From the NCBI RefSeq assembly GCF_051014445.1, contig NC_135136.1, positions 22,586,001-22,650,000 on the forward strand: a stretch of 64,000 nt of DNA, read 5' to 3'. Under the pieces are notes generated by a model. The model had not been told where the DNA came from, did not search any database, and saw only the letters and a program-made list of their open reading frames with translations. Both the position numbers and the translations under genes were made by a program. Origin of the DNA: Colletes latitarsis (lineage: Eukaryota > Arthropoda > Insecta > Hymenoptera > Colletidae). Shown piece after piece: positions 49,380 through 62,819 of the stretch (the first letter of the stretch is position 1; each line of letters opens with the position of its first letter).

Positions 49380-51324
49380 ATGCCCGCATCTGGCTCATGA
49401 TTTTGCCTTCTGCGCATACTTGTTGGCCAGATCCTGGGTTTTTTTCATGTTTGAATCACGTAGTAATGTGGTAATACACTGAAGCAGTCAATTAAACCTG
49501 GTTTCGATCAATATTTTAGAGGATAACACCGGTTAGGTCTGGGTTAGGTCTGGGTTATGCCCGCATCTGGCTCATGATTTTGCCTTCTTCGCATACTTGT
49601 TGGCCAGATCCTGGGTTTTTTTCGTGTTTGAATCACGTAGTAATGTGGTAATACACTGAAGCAGTCAATTTAACCTGGTTTCGATCAATATTTTAGAGGA
49701 TAACACCGGTTAGGTCTGGGTTAGGTCTGGGTTATGCCCGCATCTGGCTCATGATTTTGCCTTCTTCGCATACTTGTTGGCCAGATCCTGGGTTTTTTTC
49801 GTGTTTCAATCACGTAGTAATGTGGTACCACATTGAGGCAGTCTATTAAACCTGGATTCGGACAGTATTTTAGAGGATAACACCGGTTAGGTCTGGGTTA
49901 GGTCTGGGTTATGCCCGCATCTGGCTCATGATTTTGCCTTCTTCGCATACTTGTTGGCCAGATCCTGGGTTTTTTTCGTGTTTGAATCACGTAGTAATGT
50001 GGTAATACACTGAAGCAGTCAATTTAACCTGTTTTCGATCAATATTTTAGAGGATAGCACCGGTTAGGTCTGGGTTAGGTCCGGGATATGCCCGCATCTG
50101 GCTCATGATTTTGCCTTCTTCGCATACTTGTTGGCCAGATCCTGGGTTTTTTTCGTCTTTGAATCACGTAGTAATGTGGTAACACACTGAAGCTGTCAAT
50201 TAAACCTGGTTTCGATCAATATTTTAGAGGATAACACCGGTTAGGTCTGGGTTAGGTCTGGGATATGCGCGCATCTGGCTTCTACTTTCACATTTTTCCC
50301 AAACTTGTTGGCCAGATCCTGGGTATTTTCCGTGTTTTATCACGTAGTAATGTGTTAACACACTGAAGCAGTCAATAAAACCTGGTTTCGATCAATATTT
50401 TAGAGGATGACACCGGTTAGGTCTGGGCTAGGTCTGGGATTTGCGCGCATCTGGCTTATACTGTCGCCTTTTTCGCAAACTTGTTGGCCAGATCCTGGGT
50501 ATTTTCCGTGTTTGAATCACGTAGTAATGTGGTAACACACTGAAGCAGTCAATTAAACCTGGTTTCGATCAATATTTCAGAGGATAACACCAGTTAGGTC
50601 TGGGTTAGGTCTGGGTTATGCCCGCATCTGGCTCATGATTTTGCCTTCTTCGCATACTTGTTGGCCAGATCCTGGGTTTTTTTCGTGTTTGAATCACGTA
50701 GTAATGTGGTAATACACTGAAGCGGTCAATTTAACCTGGTTTCGATCAATATTTTAGAGGATATCACCGGTTAGGTCTGGGTTAGGTCCGGGATATGCCC
50801 GCATCTGGCTCATGATTTTGCCTTCTTCGCATACTTGTTGGCCAGATCCTGGGTTTTTTTCGTGTTTGAATCACGTAGTAATGTGGTAACACACTGAAGC
50901 TGTCAATTAAACCTGGTTTCGATCAATATTTTAGAGGATAACACCTGTTAGGTCTGGGTTAGGTCTGGGATATGCGCGCATCTGGCTTATACTTTCACAT
51001 TTTTCGCAAACTTGTTGGCCAGATCCTGGGTATTTTCCGTGTTTTATCACGTAGTAATGTGTTAACACACTGAAGCAGTCAATAAAACCTGGTTTCGATC
51101 AATATTTTAGAGGATGACACCGGTTAGGTCTGGGCTAGGTCTGGGATTTGCGCGCATCTGGCTTATACTGTCGCCTTTTTCGCAAACTTGTTGGCCAGAT
51201 CCTGGGTATTTTCCGTGTTTGAATCACGTAGTAATGTGGTAACACACTGAAGCAGTCAATTAAACCTGGTTTCGATCAATATTTCAGAGGATAACACCGG
51301 TTAGGTCTGGGTTAGGTCTGGGTT
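49380..51324. repeat. 11-monomer tandem duplication, copy 2 (1945 bp)
   Basis: Repeats the previous 11 monomers in order and length (m3 at 50265 and 50972). Differences are TTCATGTTTG (49445), ATGCCCGC in place of ATGCCGGC in the second monomer, GTGTTTCAATC in place of GTGTCTCAATC, TTTTTCCCAAAC (50297), CACCAGTTAGG (50590) and CACCTGTTAGG (50944). Confidence 0.88.
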
Positions 51325-53622
51325 ATGCCCGCATCTGGCTCATGATTTTGCCTTCTTCGCATACTTGTTGGCCAGATCCTGGGTTTTTTTCGTCTTTGAA
51401 TCACGTAGTAATGTGGTAACACACTGAAGCTGTCAATTAAACCTGGTTTCGATCAATATTTTAGAGGATAACACCGGTTAGGTCTGGGTTAGGTCTGGGA
51501 TATGCGCGCATCTGGCTTCTACTTTCACATTTTTCGCAAACTTGTTGGCCAGATCCTGGGTATTTTCCGTGTTTTATCACGTAGTAATGTGTTAACACAC
51601 TGAAGCAGTCAATAAAACCTGGTTTCGATCAATATTTTAGAGGATGACACCGGTTAGGTCTGGGCTAGGTCTGGGATTTGCGCGCATCTGGCTTATACTG
51701 TCGCCTTTTTCGCAAACTTGTTGGCCAGATCCTGGGTATTTTCCGTGATTGAATCACGTAGTAATGTGGTAACACACTGAAGCAGTCAATTAAACCTGGT
51801 TTCGATCAATATTTCAGAGGATAACACCGGTTAGGTCTGGGTTAGGTCTGGGTTATGCCCGCATCTGGCTCATGATTTTGCCTTCTTCGCATACTTGTTG
51901 GCCAGATCCTGGGTTTTTTTCGTGTTTGAATCACGTAGTAATGTGGTAATACACTGAAGCGGTCAATTTAACCTGGTTTCGATCAATATTTTAGAGGATA
52001 TCACCGGTTAGGTCTGGGTTAGGTCCGGGATATGCCCGCATCTGGCTCATGATTTTGCCTTCTTCGCATACTTGTTGGCCAGATCCTGGGTTTTTTTCGT
52101 GTTTGAATCACGTAGTAATGTGGTAACACACTGAAGCTGTCAATTAAACCTGGTTTCGATCAATATTTTAGAGGATAACACCGGTTAGGTCTGGGTTAGG
52201 TCTGGGATATGCGCGCATCTGGCTTATACTTTCACATTTTTCGCAAACTTGTTGGCCAGATCCTGGGTATTTTCCGTGTTTTATCACGTAGTAATGTGTT
52301 AACACACTGAAGCAGTCAATAAAACCTGGTTTCGATCAATATTTTAGAGGATGACACCGGTTAGGTCTGGGCTAGGTCTGGGATTTGCGCGCATCTGGCT
52401 TATACTGTCGCCTTTTTCGCAAACTTGTTGGCCAGATCCTGGGTATTTTCCGTGTTTGAATCACGTAGTAATGTGGTAACACACTGAAGCAGTCAATTAA
52501 ACCTGGTTTCGATCAATATTTCAGAGGATAACACCGGTTAGGTCTGGGTTAGGTCTGGGTTATGCCCGCATCTGGCTCATGATTTTGCCTTCTTCGCATA
52601 CTTGTTGGCCAGATCCTGGGTTTTTTTCGTGTTCGAATCACGTAGTAATGTGGTAATACACTGAAGCGGTCAATTTAACCTGGTTTCGATCAATATTTTA
52701 GAGGATATCACCGGTTAGGTCTGGGTTAGGTCCGGGATATTCCCGCATCTGGCTCATGATTTTGCCTTCTTCGCATACTTGTTGGCCAGATCCTGGGTTT
52801 TTTTCGTGTTTGAATCACGTAGTAATGTGGTAACACACTGAAGCAGTCAATTAAACCTGGTTTCGATCAATATTTCACAGGATAACACCGGTTAGGTCTG
52901 GGTTTGGTCTGGGTTATGCCCGCATCTGGCTCATGATTTTGCCTTCTTCGCATACTTGTTGGCCAGATCCTGGGTTTTTTTCGTGTTTGAATCACGTAGT
53001 AATGTGGTAATACACTGAAGCGGTCAATTTAACCTGGTTTCGATCAATATTTTAGAGGATATCACCGGTTAGGTCTGGGTTAGGTCCGGGATATGCCCGC
53101 ATCTGGCTCATGATTTTGCCTTCTTCGCATACTTGTTGGCCAGATCCTGGGTTTTTTTCGTGTTTGAATCACGTAGTAATGTGGTAACACACTGAAGCTG
53201 TCAATTAAACCTGGTTTCGATCAATATTTTAGAGGATAACACCGGTTAGGTCTGGGTTAGGTCTGGGATATGCGCGCATCTGGCTTATACTTTCACATTT
53301 TTCGCAAACTTGTTGGCCAGATCCTGGGTATTTTCCGTGTTTTATCACGTAGTAATGTGTTAACACACTGAAGCAGTCAATAAAACCTGGTTTCGATCAA
53401 TATTTTAGAGGATGACACCGGTTAGGTCTGGGCTAGGTCTGGGATTTGCGCGCATCTGGCTTATACTGTCGCCTTTTTCGCAAACTTGTTGGCCAGATCC
53501 TGGGTATTTTCCGTGTTTGAATCACGTAGTAATGTGGTAACACACTGAAGCAGTCAATTAAACCTGGCTTCGATCAATATTTCAGAGGATAACACCGGTT
53601 AGGTCTGGGTTAGGTCTGGGTT
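51325..53622. repeat. 4-monomer HOR (about 707 bp), second domain
   Basis: Monomer starts are CGTCTTTG 51325, m3 51502, m4 51678, m1 51855, m2 52032, m3 52209, m4 52385, m1 52562, hybrid 52739, m1 52916, m2 53093, m3 53270 and m4 53446. The section from about 49.9 to 52.4 kb matches 36.5-38.9 kb at offset 13446. Private variants are CCGTGATTGAATC (51745), GTTCGAATC (52631) and ACCTGGCTTCG (53565). Confidence 0.9.
52739..52915. repeat. Chimeric m2/m4 monomer
   Basis: The left part resembles m2, with a private ATTCCCGC start. The right part, with CAGTCAATTAAA and ATTTCACAGG, resembles m4, and it ends GGGTTTGGTCTGGG. It stands directly between two m1 monomers, consistent with loss of two monomers from a 4-monomer unit. 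Confidence 0.8.
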
Positions 53623-56600
53623 ATGCCCGCATCTGGCTCATGATTTTGCCTTCTTCGCATACTTGTTGGCCAGATCCTGGGTTTTTTTCGTGTTTGAATC
53701 ACGTAGTAATGTGGTAATACACTGAAGCGGTCAATTTAACCTGGTTTCGATCAATATTTTAGAGGATATCACCGGTTAGGTCTGGGTTAGGTCCGGGATA
53801 TGCCCGCATCTGGCTCATGATTTTTCCTTCTTCGCATACTTGTTGGCCAGATCCTGGGTTTTTTTCGTGTTTGAATCACGTAGTAATGTGGTAACACACT
53901 GAAGCTGTCAATTAAACCTGGTTTCGATCAATATTTTAGAGGATAACACCGGTTAGGTCTGGGTTAGGTCTGGGATATGCGCGCATCTGGCTTATACTTT
54001 CACATTTTTCGCAAACTTGTTGGCCAGATCCTGGGTATTTTCCGTGTTTTATCACGTAGTAATGTGTTAACACACTGAAGCAGTCAATAAAACCTGGTTT
54101 CGATCAATATTTTAGAGGATGACACCGGTTAGGTCTGGGCTAGGTCTGGGATTTGCGCGCATCTGGCTTATACTGTCGCCTTTTTCGCAAACTTGTTGGC
54201 CAGATCCTGGGTATTTTCCGTGTTTGAATCACGTAGTAATGTGGTAACACACTGAAGCAGTCAATTAAACCTGGTTTCGATCAATATTTCAGAGGATAAC
54301 ACCGGTTAGGTCTGGGTTAGGTCTGGGTTATGCCCGCATCTGGCTCATGATTTTGCCTTCTTCGCATACTTGTTGGCCAGATCCTGGGTTTTTTCCGTGT
54401 TTGAATCACGCAGTAATGTGGTAACACACTGAAGCAGTCAATTAAACCTGGTTTCGATCAATATTTTAGAGGATAACACCGGTTAGGTCTGGGTTAGGTC
54501 TGGGTTATGCCCGCATCTGGCTCATGATTTTGCCTTCTTCGCATACTTGTTGGCCAGATCCTGGCTTTTTTTCGTGTTTGAATCACGTAGTAATGTGGTA
54601 ATACACTGAAGCAGTCAATTTAACCTGGTTTCGATCAATATTTTAGAGGATAACACCGGTTAGGTCTGGGTTAGGTCTGGGTTATGCCCGCATCTGGCTC
54701 ATGATTTTGCCTTCTTCGCATACTTGTTGGCCAGATCCTGGGTTTTTTTCGTGTTTCAATCACGTAGTAATGTGGTAACACATTGAGGCAGTCTATTAAA
54801 CCTGGATTCGGACAGTATTTTAGAGGATAACACCGGTTAGGTCTGGGTTAGGTCTGGGTTATGCCCGCATCTGGCTCATGATTTTGCCTTCTTCGCAAAC
54901 TTGTTGGCCAGATCCTGGGCTTTTTTCGTGTTTGAATCACGTAGTAATGTGGTAATACACTGAAGCAGTCAATTAAACCTGGTTTCGATCAATATTTTGG
55001 AGGATAACACCGGTTAAGTCCGGGTTAGGTCTGGGATATGCGTCCATCTGGCTTATGCTTTCGCCTTTTTCGCAAACTTGTTGGCTAGATCCTTGGTTTT
55101 TTCCGTGTTTGAATCACGTAGTAATGTTGTACCACACTGAGGCAGTCAATTAAACCTGGATTCGGACAGTATTTTAGAGGATAACACCGGTTAGGTCTGG
55201 GTTTGGTCTGGGTTATGCCCGCATCTGGCTCATGATTTTGCCTTCTTCGCATACTTGTTGGCCAGATCCTGGGTTTTTTTCGTGTTTCAATCACGTAGTA
55301 ATGTGGTAATACACTGAAGCAGTCAATAAAACCTGGTTTCGATCAATATTTTAGAGGATAACACCGGTTAGGTCTGGGTTAGGTCTGGGTTATGCCCGCA
55401 TCTGACTCATGATTTCGCCTTCTTCGCATACTTGTTGGCCAGATCCTCGGTTTTTTCCGTGTTTGATCATGTACTAATGTGGTAACACACTGAAGCAGTC
55501 AATAAAACCTGGTTTCGATCAATATTTTAGAGGATAACACCGGTTACGTCTGGGTTAGTTCTGGGTTTTGCCCGCATCTGGCTCATGATTTTGCCTTCTT
55601 CGCATACTTGTTGGCCAGATCCTGGGCTTTTTTCGTGTTTGAATCACGTAGTAATGTGGTAATACACTGAAGCAGTCAATTAAACCTGGTTTCGATCAAT
55701 ATTTTAGAGGATACCACCGGTTAGGTCTGGGTTAGGTCTGGGTTATGCCCGCATCTGGCTCATGATTTTGCCTTCTTCGCATACTTGTTGGCCAGATCCT
55801 GGGTTTTTTTCGTGTTTGAATCACTTAGTAATGTGGTAATACACTGAAGCAGTCAATTAAACCTGGTTTCGATCAATATTTTAGAGGATAACACCGGTTA
55901 GGTCTGGGTTAGGTCTGGGATATGCGCGCATCTGGCTTATGCTTTCGCCTTCTTCGCAAACTTGTTGGCCAGATCGTGGGTTTTTTCCGTGTTTGAATCA
56001 CGTAGTAATGTTGTACCACACTGAGGCAGTCAATTAAACCTGGATTCGGACAGTATTTTAGAGGATAACACCGGTTAGGTCTGGTTTAGGTCTGGGTTAT
56101 GCCCGCATCTGGCTTATACTTTCGCCTTTTTCGCAAACTTGTTGGCCAGATCCTGGGTATTTTCCGTGCTTGAATCACGTAGTAATGTGGTAACACACTG
56201 AAGCAGTCAATTACACCTGGTTTCGATCAATATTTCAGAGGATAACACCGGTTAGGTCTGGGTTAGGTCTGGGTTAAGCCCGCATCTGGCTCATGATTTT
56301 GCCTTCTTCGCATACTTGTTGGTCAGATCCTGGGTTTTTTCGTGTTTGAATCACGTAGTAATGTGGTAATACACTGAAGCAGTCAATTAAACCTGGTTTC
56401 GATAAATATTTTAGAGGATAACACCGGTTAGGTCTGGGTTAGGTCTGGGTTATGCCCGCATCTGGCTCATGATTTTGCCTTCTTCGCGTACTTGTTGGCC
56501 AGATCCTGGGGTTTTTTCGTGTTTGAATCACGTAGTAATGTGGTAACACACTGAAGCAGTCAATTAAACCTGGTTTCGATCAATATTTTATAGGATAACA

Positions 56601-57513
56601 CCGGTTAGGTCTGGGATAGGTCCGGGATATGCCCGCATGTGGCTCATGATTTTGCCTTCTTCGCATACTTGTTGGCCAGATCCTGGGTTCTTTTCGTGTT
56701 TGAATCACGTAGTAATGTGGTAACACACTGAAGCTGTCAATTAAACCTGGTTTCGATCTATATTTTAGAGGATAACACCGGTTAGGTCTGGGTTAGGTCT
56801 GGGTTATGCCCGCATCCGGCACATGATTTTGCCTTCTTCGCATACTTGTTGGCCAGATCTTGGGTTTTTTTCGTGTTTGAATCACGTAGTAATGTGGTAA
56901 CACACTGAAGCAGTCAATTAAACCTGGTTTCGATCAATATTTTGGAGGATAACACCGGTTAGGTCTGGGTTAGGTCTGGGTTATGCCCGCATCTGGCTCA
57001 TGATTTTGCCTTCATCGCATACTTGTTGGCCAGATCCTGGGTTTTTTCCGTGTTTGAATCAGGTAGTAATGTGGTAACACACTGAAGCAGTCAATTAAAC
57101 CTGGTTTCGATCAATATTTCAGAGGATAACACCGGTTAGGTCTGGGTTAGGTCTGGGAAATGCGCGCATCTGGCTTATACTTTCGCCTTCTTCGCATACT
57201 TGTTGGCCAGATCCTGGGTTTTTTTCGTGTTTGAATCACGTAGGAATGTGGTAACACACTGAAGCAGTCAATTAAACCTGGTTTCGATCAATATTTTAGA
57301 GGATAACACCGGTTAGGTCTGGGTTAGGTCCGGGATATGCCCGCATCTGGCTCATGATTTTGCCTTCTGCGCATACTTGTTGGCCAGATCCTGGGTTTTT
57401 TTCGTGTTTGAATCACGTAGTAATGTGGTAATACACTGAAGCAGTCAATTAAACCTGGTTTCGATCAATATTTTAGAGGATAACACCGGTTAGGTCTGGG
57501 TTAGGTCTGGGTT
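53623..57513. repeat. 22-monomer HOR, copy 1 (3891 bp)
   Basis: Monomers 1-4 are m1-m4. They are followed by CACGCAGTAATG (54331 on), CCTGGCTTTTTTT and CACATTGAGGCAGTCTATTAAA; these seven form a subunit of 1238 bp. Fifteen further monomers follow, with private markers: CCTGGGCTTTTTT/TTGGAGG, TTGGCTAGATCC (55081), CTGACTCATG with GATCATGTACTAATG, GTTACGTCTGGGTTAGTTC, CACTTAGTAATG, GATCGTGGG, CCGTGCTTGAATC, GGGTTAAGCCC, CGCGTACTTG (56485), CATGTGGCTC, CCGGCACATG, ATCAGGTAG, GTAGGAATG and CTTCTGCGC. The point-variant load is visibly higher than in the 14-29 kb region. Confidence 0.92.
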
Positions 57514-60500
57514 ATGCCCGCATCTGGCTCATGATTTTGCCTTCTTCGCATACTTGTTGGCCAGATCCTGGGTTTTTTTCGTGTTTGAATCACGTAGTAA
57601 TGTGGTAATACACTGAAGCGGTCAATTTAACCTGGTTTCGATCAATATTTTAGAGGATATCACCGGTTAGGTCTGGGTTAGGTCCGGGATATGCCCGCAT
57701 CTGGCTCATGATTTTTCCTTCTTCGCATACTTGTTGGCCAGATCCTGGGTTTTTTTCGTGTTTGAATCACGTAGTAATGTGGTAACACACTGAAGCTGTC
57801 AATTAAACCTGGTTTCGATCAATATTTTAGAGGATAACACCGGTTAGGTCTGGGTTAGGTCTGGGATATGCGCGCATCTGGCTTATACTTTCACATTTTT
57901 CGCAAACTTGTTGGCCAGATCCTGGGTATTTTCCGTGTTTTATCACGTAGTAATGTGTTAACACACTGAAGCAGTCAATAAAACCTGGTTTCGATCAATA
58001 TTTTAGAGGATGACACCGGTTAGGTCTGGGCTAGGTCTGGGATTTGCGCGCATCTGGCTTATACTGTCGCCTTTTTCGCAAACTTGTTGGCCAGATCCTG
58101 GGTATTTTCCGTGTTTGAATCACGTAGTAATGTGGTAACACACTGAAGCAGTCAATTAAACCTGGTTTCGATCAATATTTCAGAGGATAACACCGGTTAG
58201 GTCTGGGTTAGGTCTGGGTTATGCCCGCATCTGGCTCATGATTTTGCCTTCTTCGCATACTTGTTGGCCAGATCCTGGGTTTTTTCCGTGTTTGAATCAC
58301 GCAGTAATGTGGTAACACACTGAAGCAGTCAATTAAACCTGGTTTCGATCAATATTTTAGAGGATAACACCGGTTAGGTCTGGGTTAGGTCTGGGTTATG
58401 CCCGCATCTGGCTCATGATTTTGCCTTCTTCGCATACTTGTTGGCCAGATCCTGGCTTTTTTTCGTGTTTGAATCACGTAGTAATGTGGTAATACACTGA
58501 AGCAGTCAATTTAACCTGGTTTCGATCAATATTTTAGAGGATAACACCGGTTAGGTCTGGGTTAGGTCTGGGTTATGCCCGCATCTGGCTCATGATTTTG
58601 CCTTCTTCGCATACTTGTTGGCCAGATCCTGGGTTTTTTTCGTGTTTCAATCACGTAGTAATGTGGTAACACATTGAGGCAGTCTATTAAACCTGGATTC
58701 GGACAGTATTTTAGAGGATAACACCGGTTAGGTCTGGGTTAGGTCTGGGTTATGCCCGCATCTGGCTCATGATTTTGCCTTCTTCGCATACTTGTTGGCC
58801 AGATCCTGGGTTTTTTTCGTGTTTGAATCACGTAGTAATGTGGTAATACACTGAAGCGGTCAATTTAACCTGGTTTCGATCAATATTTTAGAGGATATCA
58901 CCGGTTAGGTCTGGGTTAGGTCCGGGATATGCCCGCATCTGGCTCATGATTTTTCCTTCTTCGCATACTTGTTGGCCAGATCCTGGGTTTTTTTCGTGTT
59001 TGAATCACGTAGTAATGTGGTAACACACTGAAGCTGTCAATTAAACCTGGTTTCGATCAATATTTTAGAGGATAACACCGGTTAGGTCTGGGTTAGGTCT
59101 GGGATATGCGCGCATCTGGCTTATACTTTCACATTTTTCGCAAACTTGTTGGCCAGATCCTGGGTATTTTCCGTGTTTTATCACGTAGTAATGTGTTAAC
59201 ACACAGAAGCAGTCAATAAAACCTGGTTTCGATCAATATTTTAGAGGATGACACCGGTTAGGTCTGGGCTAGGTCTGGGATTTGCGCGCATCTGGCTTAT
59301 ACTGTCGCCTTTTTCGCAAACTTGTTGGCCAGATCCTGGGTATTTTCCGTGTTTGAATCACGTAGTAATGTGGTAACACACTGAAGCAGTCAATTAAACC
59401 TGGTTTCGATCAATATTTCAGAGGATAACACCGGTTAGGTCTGGGTTAGGTCTGGGTTATGCCCGCATCTGGCTCATGATTTTGCCTTCTTCGCATACTT
59501 GTTGGCCAGATCCTGGGTTTTTTCCGTGTTTGAATCACGCAGTAATGTGGTAACACACTGAAGCAGTCAATTAAACCTGGTTTCGATCAATATTTTAGAG
59601 GATAACACCGGTTAGGTCTGGGTTAGGTCTGGGTTATGCCCGCATCTGGCTCATGATTTTGCCTTCTTCGCATACTTGTTGGCCAGATCCTGGCTTTTTT
59701 TCGTGTTTGAATCACGTAGTAATGTGGTAATACACTGAAGCAGTCAATTTAACCTGGTTTCGATCAATATTTTAGAGGATGACACCGGTTAGGTCTGGGT
59801 TAGGTCTGGGTTATGCCCGCATCTGGCTCATGATTTTGCCTTCTTCGCATACTTGTTGGCCAGATCCTGGGTTTTTTTCGTGTTTCAATCACGTAGTAAT
59901 GTGGTAACACATTGAGGCAGTCTATTAAACCTGGATTCGGACAGTATTTTAGAGGATAACACCGGTTAGGTCTGGGTTAGGTCTGGGTTATGCCCGCATC
60001 TGGCTCATGATTTTGCCTTCTTCGCAAACTTGTTGGCCAGATCCTGGGCTTTTTTCGTGTTTGAATCACGTAGTAATGTGGTAATACACTGAAGCAGTCA
60101 ATTAAACCTGGTTTCGATCAATATTTTGGAGGATAACACCGGTTAAGTCCGGGTTAGGTCTGGGATATGCGTCCATCTGGCTTATGCTTTCGCCTTTTTC
60201 GCAAACTTGTTGGCTAGATCCTGGGTTTTTTCCGTGTTTGAATCACGTAGTAATGTTGTACCACACTGAGGCAGTCAATTAAACCTGGATTCGGACAGTA
60301 TTTTAGAGGATAACACCGGTTAGGTCTGGGTTTGGTCTGGGTTATGCCCGCATCTGGCTCATGATTTTGCCTTCTTCGCATACTTGTTGGCCAGATCCTG
60401 GGTTTTTTTCGTGTTTCAATCACGTAGTAATGTGGTAACACACTGAGGCAGTCTATTAAGCCTGGATTCGATCAATATTTTAGAGGATAACACCGGTTAG

Positions 60501-62819
60501 GTCTGGGTTAGGTCTGGGTTATGCCCGCATCTGGCTCATGATTTTGCCTTCATCGCATACTTGTTGGCCAGATCCTGGGTTTTTTTCGTGTTTGAATCAC
60601 GTAGTAATGTGGTAATACACTGAAGCAGTCAATAAAACCTGGTTTCGATCAATATTTTAGAGGATAACACCGGTTAGGTCTGGGTTAGGTCTGGGTTATG
60701 CCCGCATCTGACTCATGATTTCGCCTTCTTCGCATACTTGTTGGCCAGATCCTCGGTTTTTTCCGTGTTTGATCATGTACTAATGTGGTAACACACTGAA
60801 GCAGTCAATAAAACCTGGTTTCGATCAATATTTTAGAGGATAACACCGGTTACGTCTGGGTTAGTTCTGGGTTTTGCCCGCATCTGGCTCATGATTTTGC
60901 CTTCTTCGCATACTTGTTGGCCAGATCCTGGGCTTTTTTCGTGTTTGAATCACGTAGTAATGTGGTAATACACTGAAGCAGTCAATTAAACCTGGTTTCG
61001 ATCAATATTTTAGAGGATACCACCGGTTAGGTCTGGGTTAGGTCTGGGTTATGCCCGCATCTGGCTCATGATTTTGCCTTCTTCGCATACTTGTTGGCCA
61101 GATCCTGGGTTTTTTTCGTGTTTGAATCACTTAGTAATGTGGTAATACACTGAAGCAGTCAATTAAACCTGGTTTCGATCAATATTTTAGAGGATAACAC
61201 CGGTTAGGTCTGGGTTAGGTCTGGGATATGCGCGCATCTGGCTTATGCTTTCGCCTTCTTCGCAAACTTGTTGGCCAGATCGTGGGTTTTTTCCGTGTTT
61301 GAATCACGTAGTAATGTTGTACCACACTGAGGCAGTCAATTAAACCTGGATTCGGACAGTATTTTAGAGGATAACACCGGTTAGGTCTGGTTTAGGTCTG
61401 GGTTATGCCCGCATCTGGCTTATACTTTCGCCTTTTTCGCAAACTTGTTGGCCAGATCCTGGGTATTTTCCGTGCTTGAATCACGTAGTAATGTGGTAAC
61501 ACACTGAAGCAGTCAATTACACCTGGTTTCGATCAATATTTCAGAGGATAACACCGGTTAGGTCTGGGTTAGGTCTGGGTTAAGCCCGCATCTGGCTCAT
61601 GATTTTGCCTTCTTCGCATACTTGTTGGTCAGATCCTGGGTTTTTTCGTGTTTGAATCACGTAGTAATGTGGTAATACACTGAAGCAGTCAATTAAACCT
61701 GGTTTCGATAAATATTTTAGAGGATAACACCGGTTAGGTCTGGGTTAGGTCTGGGTTATGCCCGCATCTGGCTCATGATTTTGCCTTCTTCGCGTACTTG
61801 TTGGCCAGATCCTGGGGTTTTTTCGTGTTTGAATCACGTAGTAATGTGGTAACACACTGAAGCAGTCAATTAAACCTGGTTTCGATCAATATTTTATAGG
61901 ATAACACCGGTTAGGTCTGGGATAGGTCCGGGATATGCCCGCATGTGGCTCATGATTTTGCCTTCTTCGCATACTTGTTGGCCAGATCCTGGGTTCTTTT
62001 CGTGTTTGAATCACGTAGTAATGTGGTAACACACTGAAGCTGTCAATTAAACCTGGTTTCGATCTATATTTTAGAGGATAACACCGGTTAGGTCTGGGTT
62101 AGGTCTGGGTTATGCCCGCATCCGGCACATGATTTTGCCTTCTTCGCATACTTGTTGGCCAGATCTTGGGTTTTTTTCGTGTTTGAATCACGTAGTAATG
62201 TGGTAACACACTGAAGCAGTCAATTAAACCTGGTTTCGATCAATATTTTGGAGGATAACACCGGTTAGGTCTGGGTTAGGTCTGGGTTATGCCCGCATCT
62301 GGCTCATGATTTTGCCTTCATCGCATACTTGTTGGCCAGATCCTGGGTTTTTTCCGTGTTTGAATCAGGTAGTAATGTGGTAACACACTGAAGCAGTCAA
62401 TTAAACCTGGTTTCGATCAATATTTCAGAGGATAACACCGGTTAGGTCTGGGTTAGGTCTGGGAAATGCGCGCATCTGGCTTATACTTTCGCCTTCTTCG
62501 CATACTTGTTGGCCAGATCCTGGGTTTTTTTCGTGTTTGAATCACGTAGGAATGTGGTAACACACTGAAGCAGTCAATTAAACCTGGTTTCGATCAATAT
62601 TTTAGAGGATAACACCGGTTAGGTCTGGGTTAGGTCCGGGATATGCCCGCATCTGGCTCATGATTTTGCCTTCTGCGCATACTTGTTGGCCAGATCCTGG
62701 GTTTTTTTCGTGTTTGAATCACGTAGTAATGTGGTAATACACTGAAGCAGTCAATTAAACCTGGTTTCGATCAATATTTTAGAGGATAACACCGGTTAGG
62801 TCTGGGTTAGGTCTGGGTT
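57514..62819. repeat. 22-monomer HOR, copy 2 (5306 bp: duplication plus insertion)
   Basis: The seven-monomer subunit occurs twice (57514-58751 and 58752-59989, 1238 bp each), followed by the other 15 monomers and one extra. The extra monomer is near 60350-60530 (CTATTAAGCCTGGATTCGATC, then CTTCATCGC), which shifts the offset to copy 1 from 5129 (TTGGCTAGATCC 55081/60210) to 5306 (CGCGTACTTG 56485/61791). The second subunit has private changes ACACAGAAGC (about 59202) and GATGACACC (about 59779). Confidence 0.92.

Noticed and set aside
55085..55294. Minus-strand open reading frame of 69 codons
   Set aside because: It lies wholly inside the satellite, crosses a monomer boundary and exists only because two usual stop codons are altered in variant monomers. 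No homology, start context or codon signal supports a gene.
60214..60441. Minus-strand open reading frame of 75 codons
   Set aside because: It is the paralogous position 5129 bp later, in the next 22-monomer HOR copy. It is slightly longer only because its upstream in-frame start is kept. Same reasoning as for the first frame.
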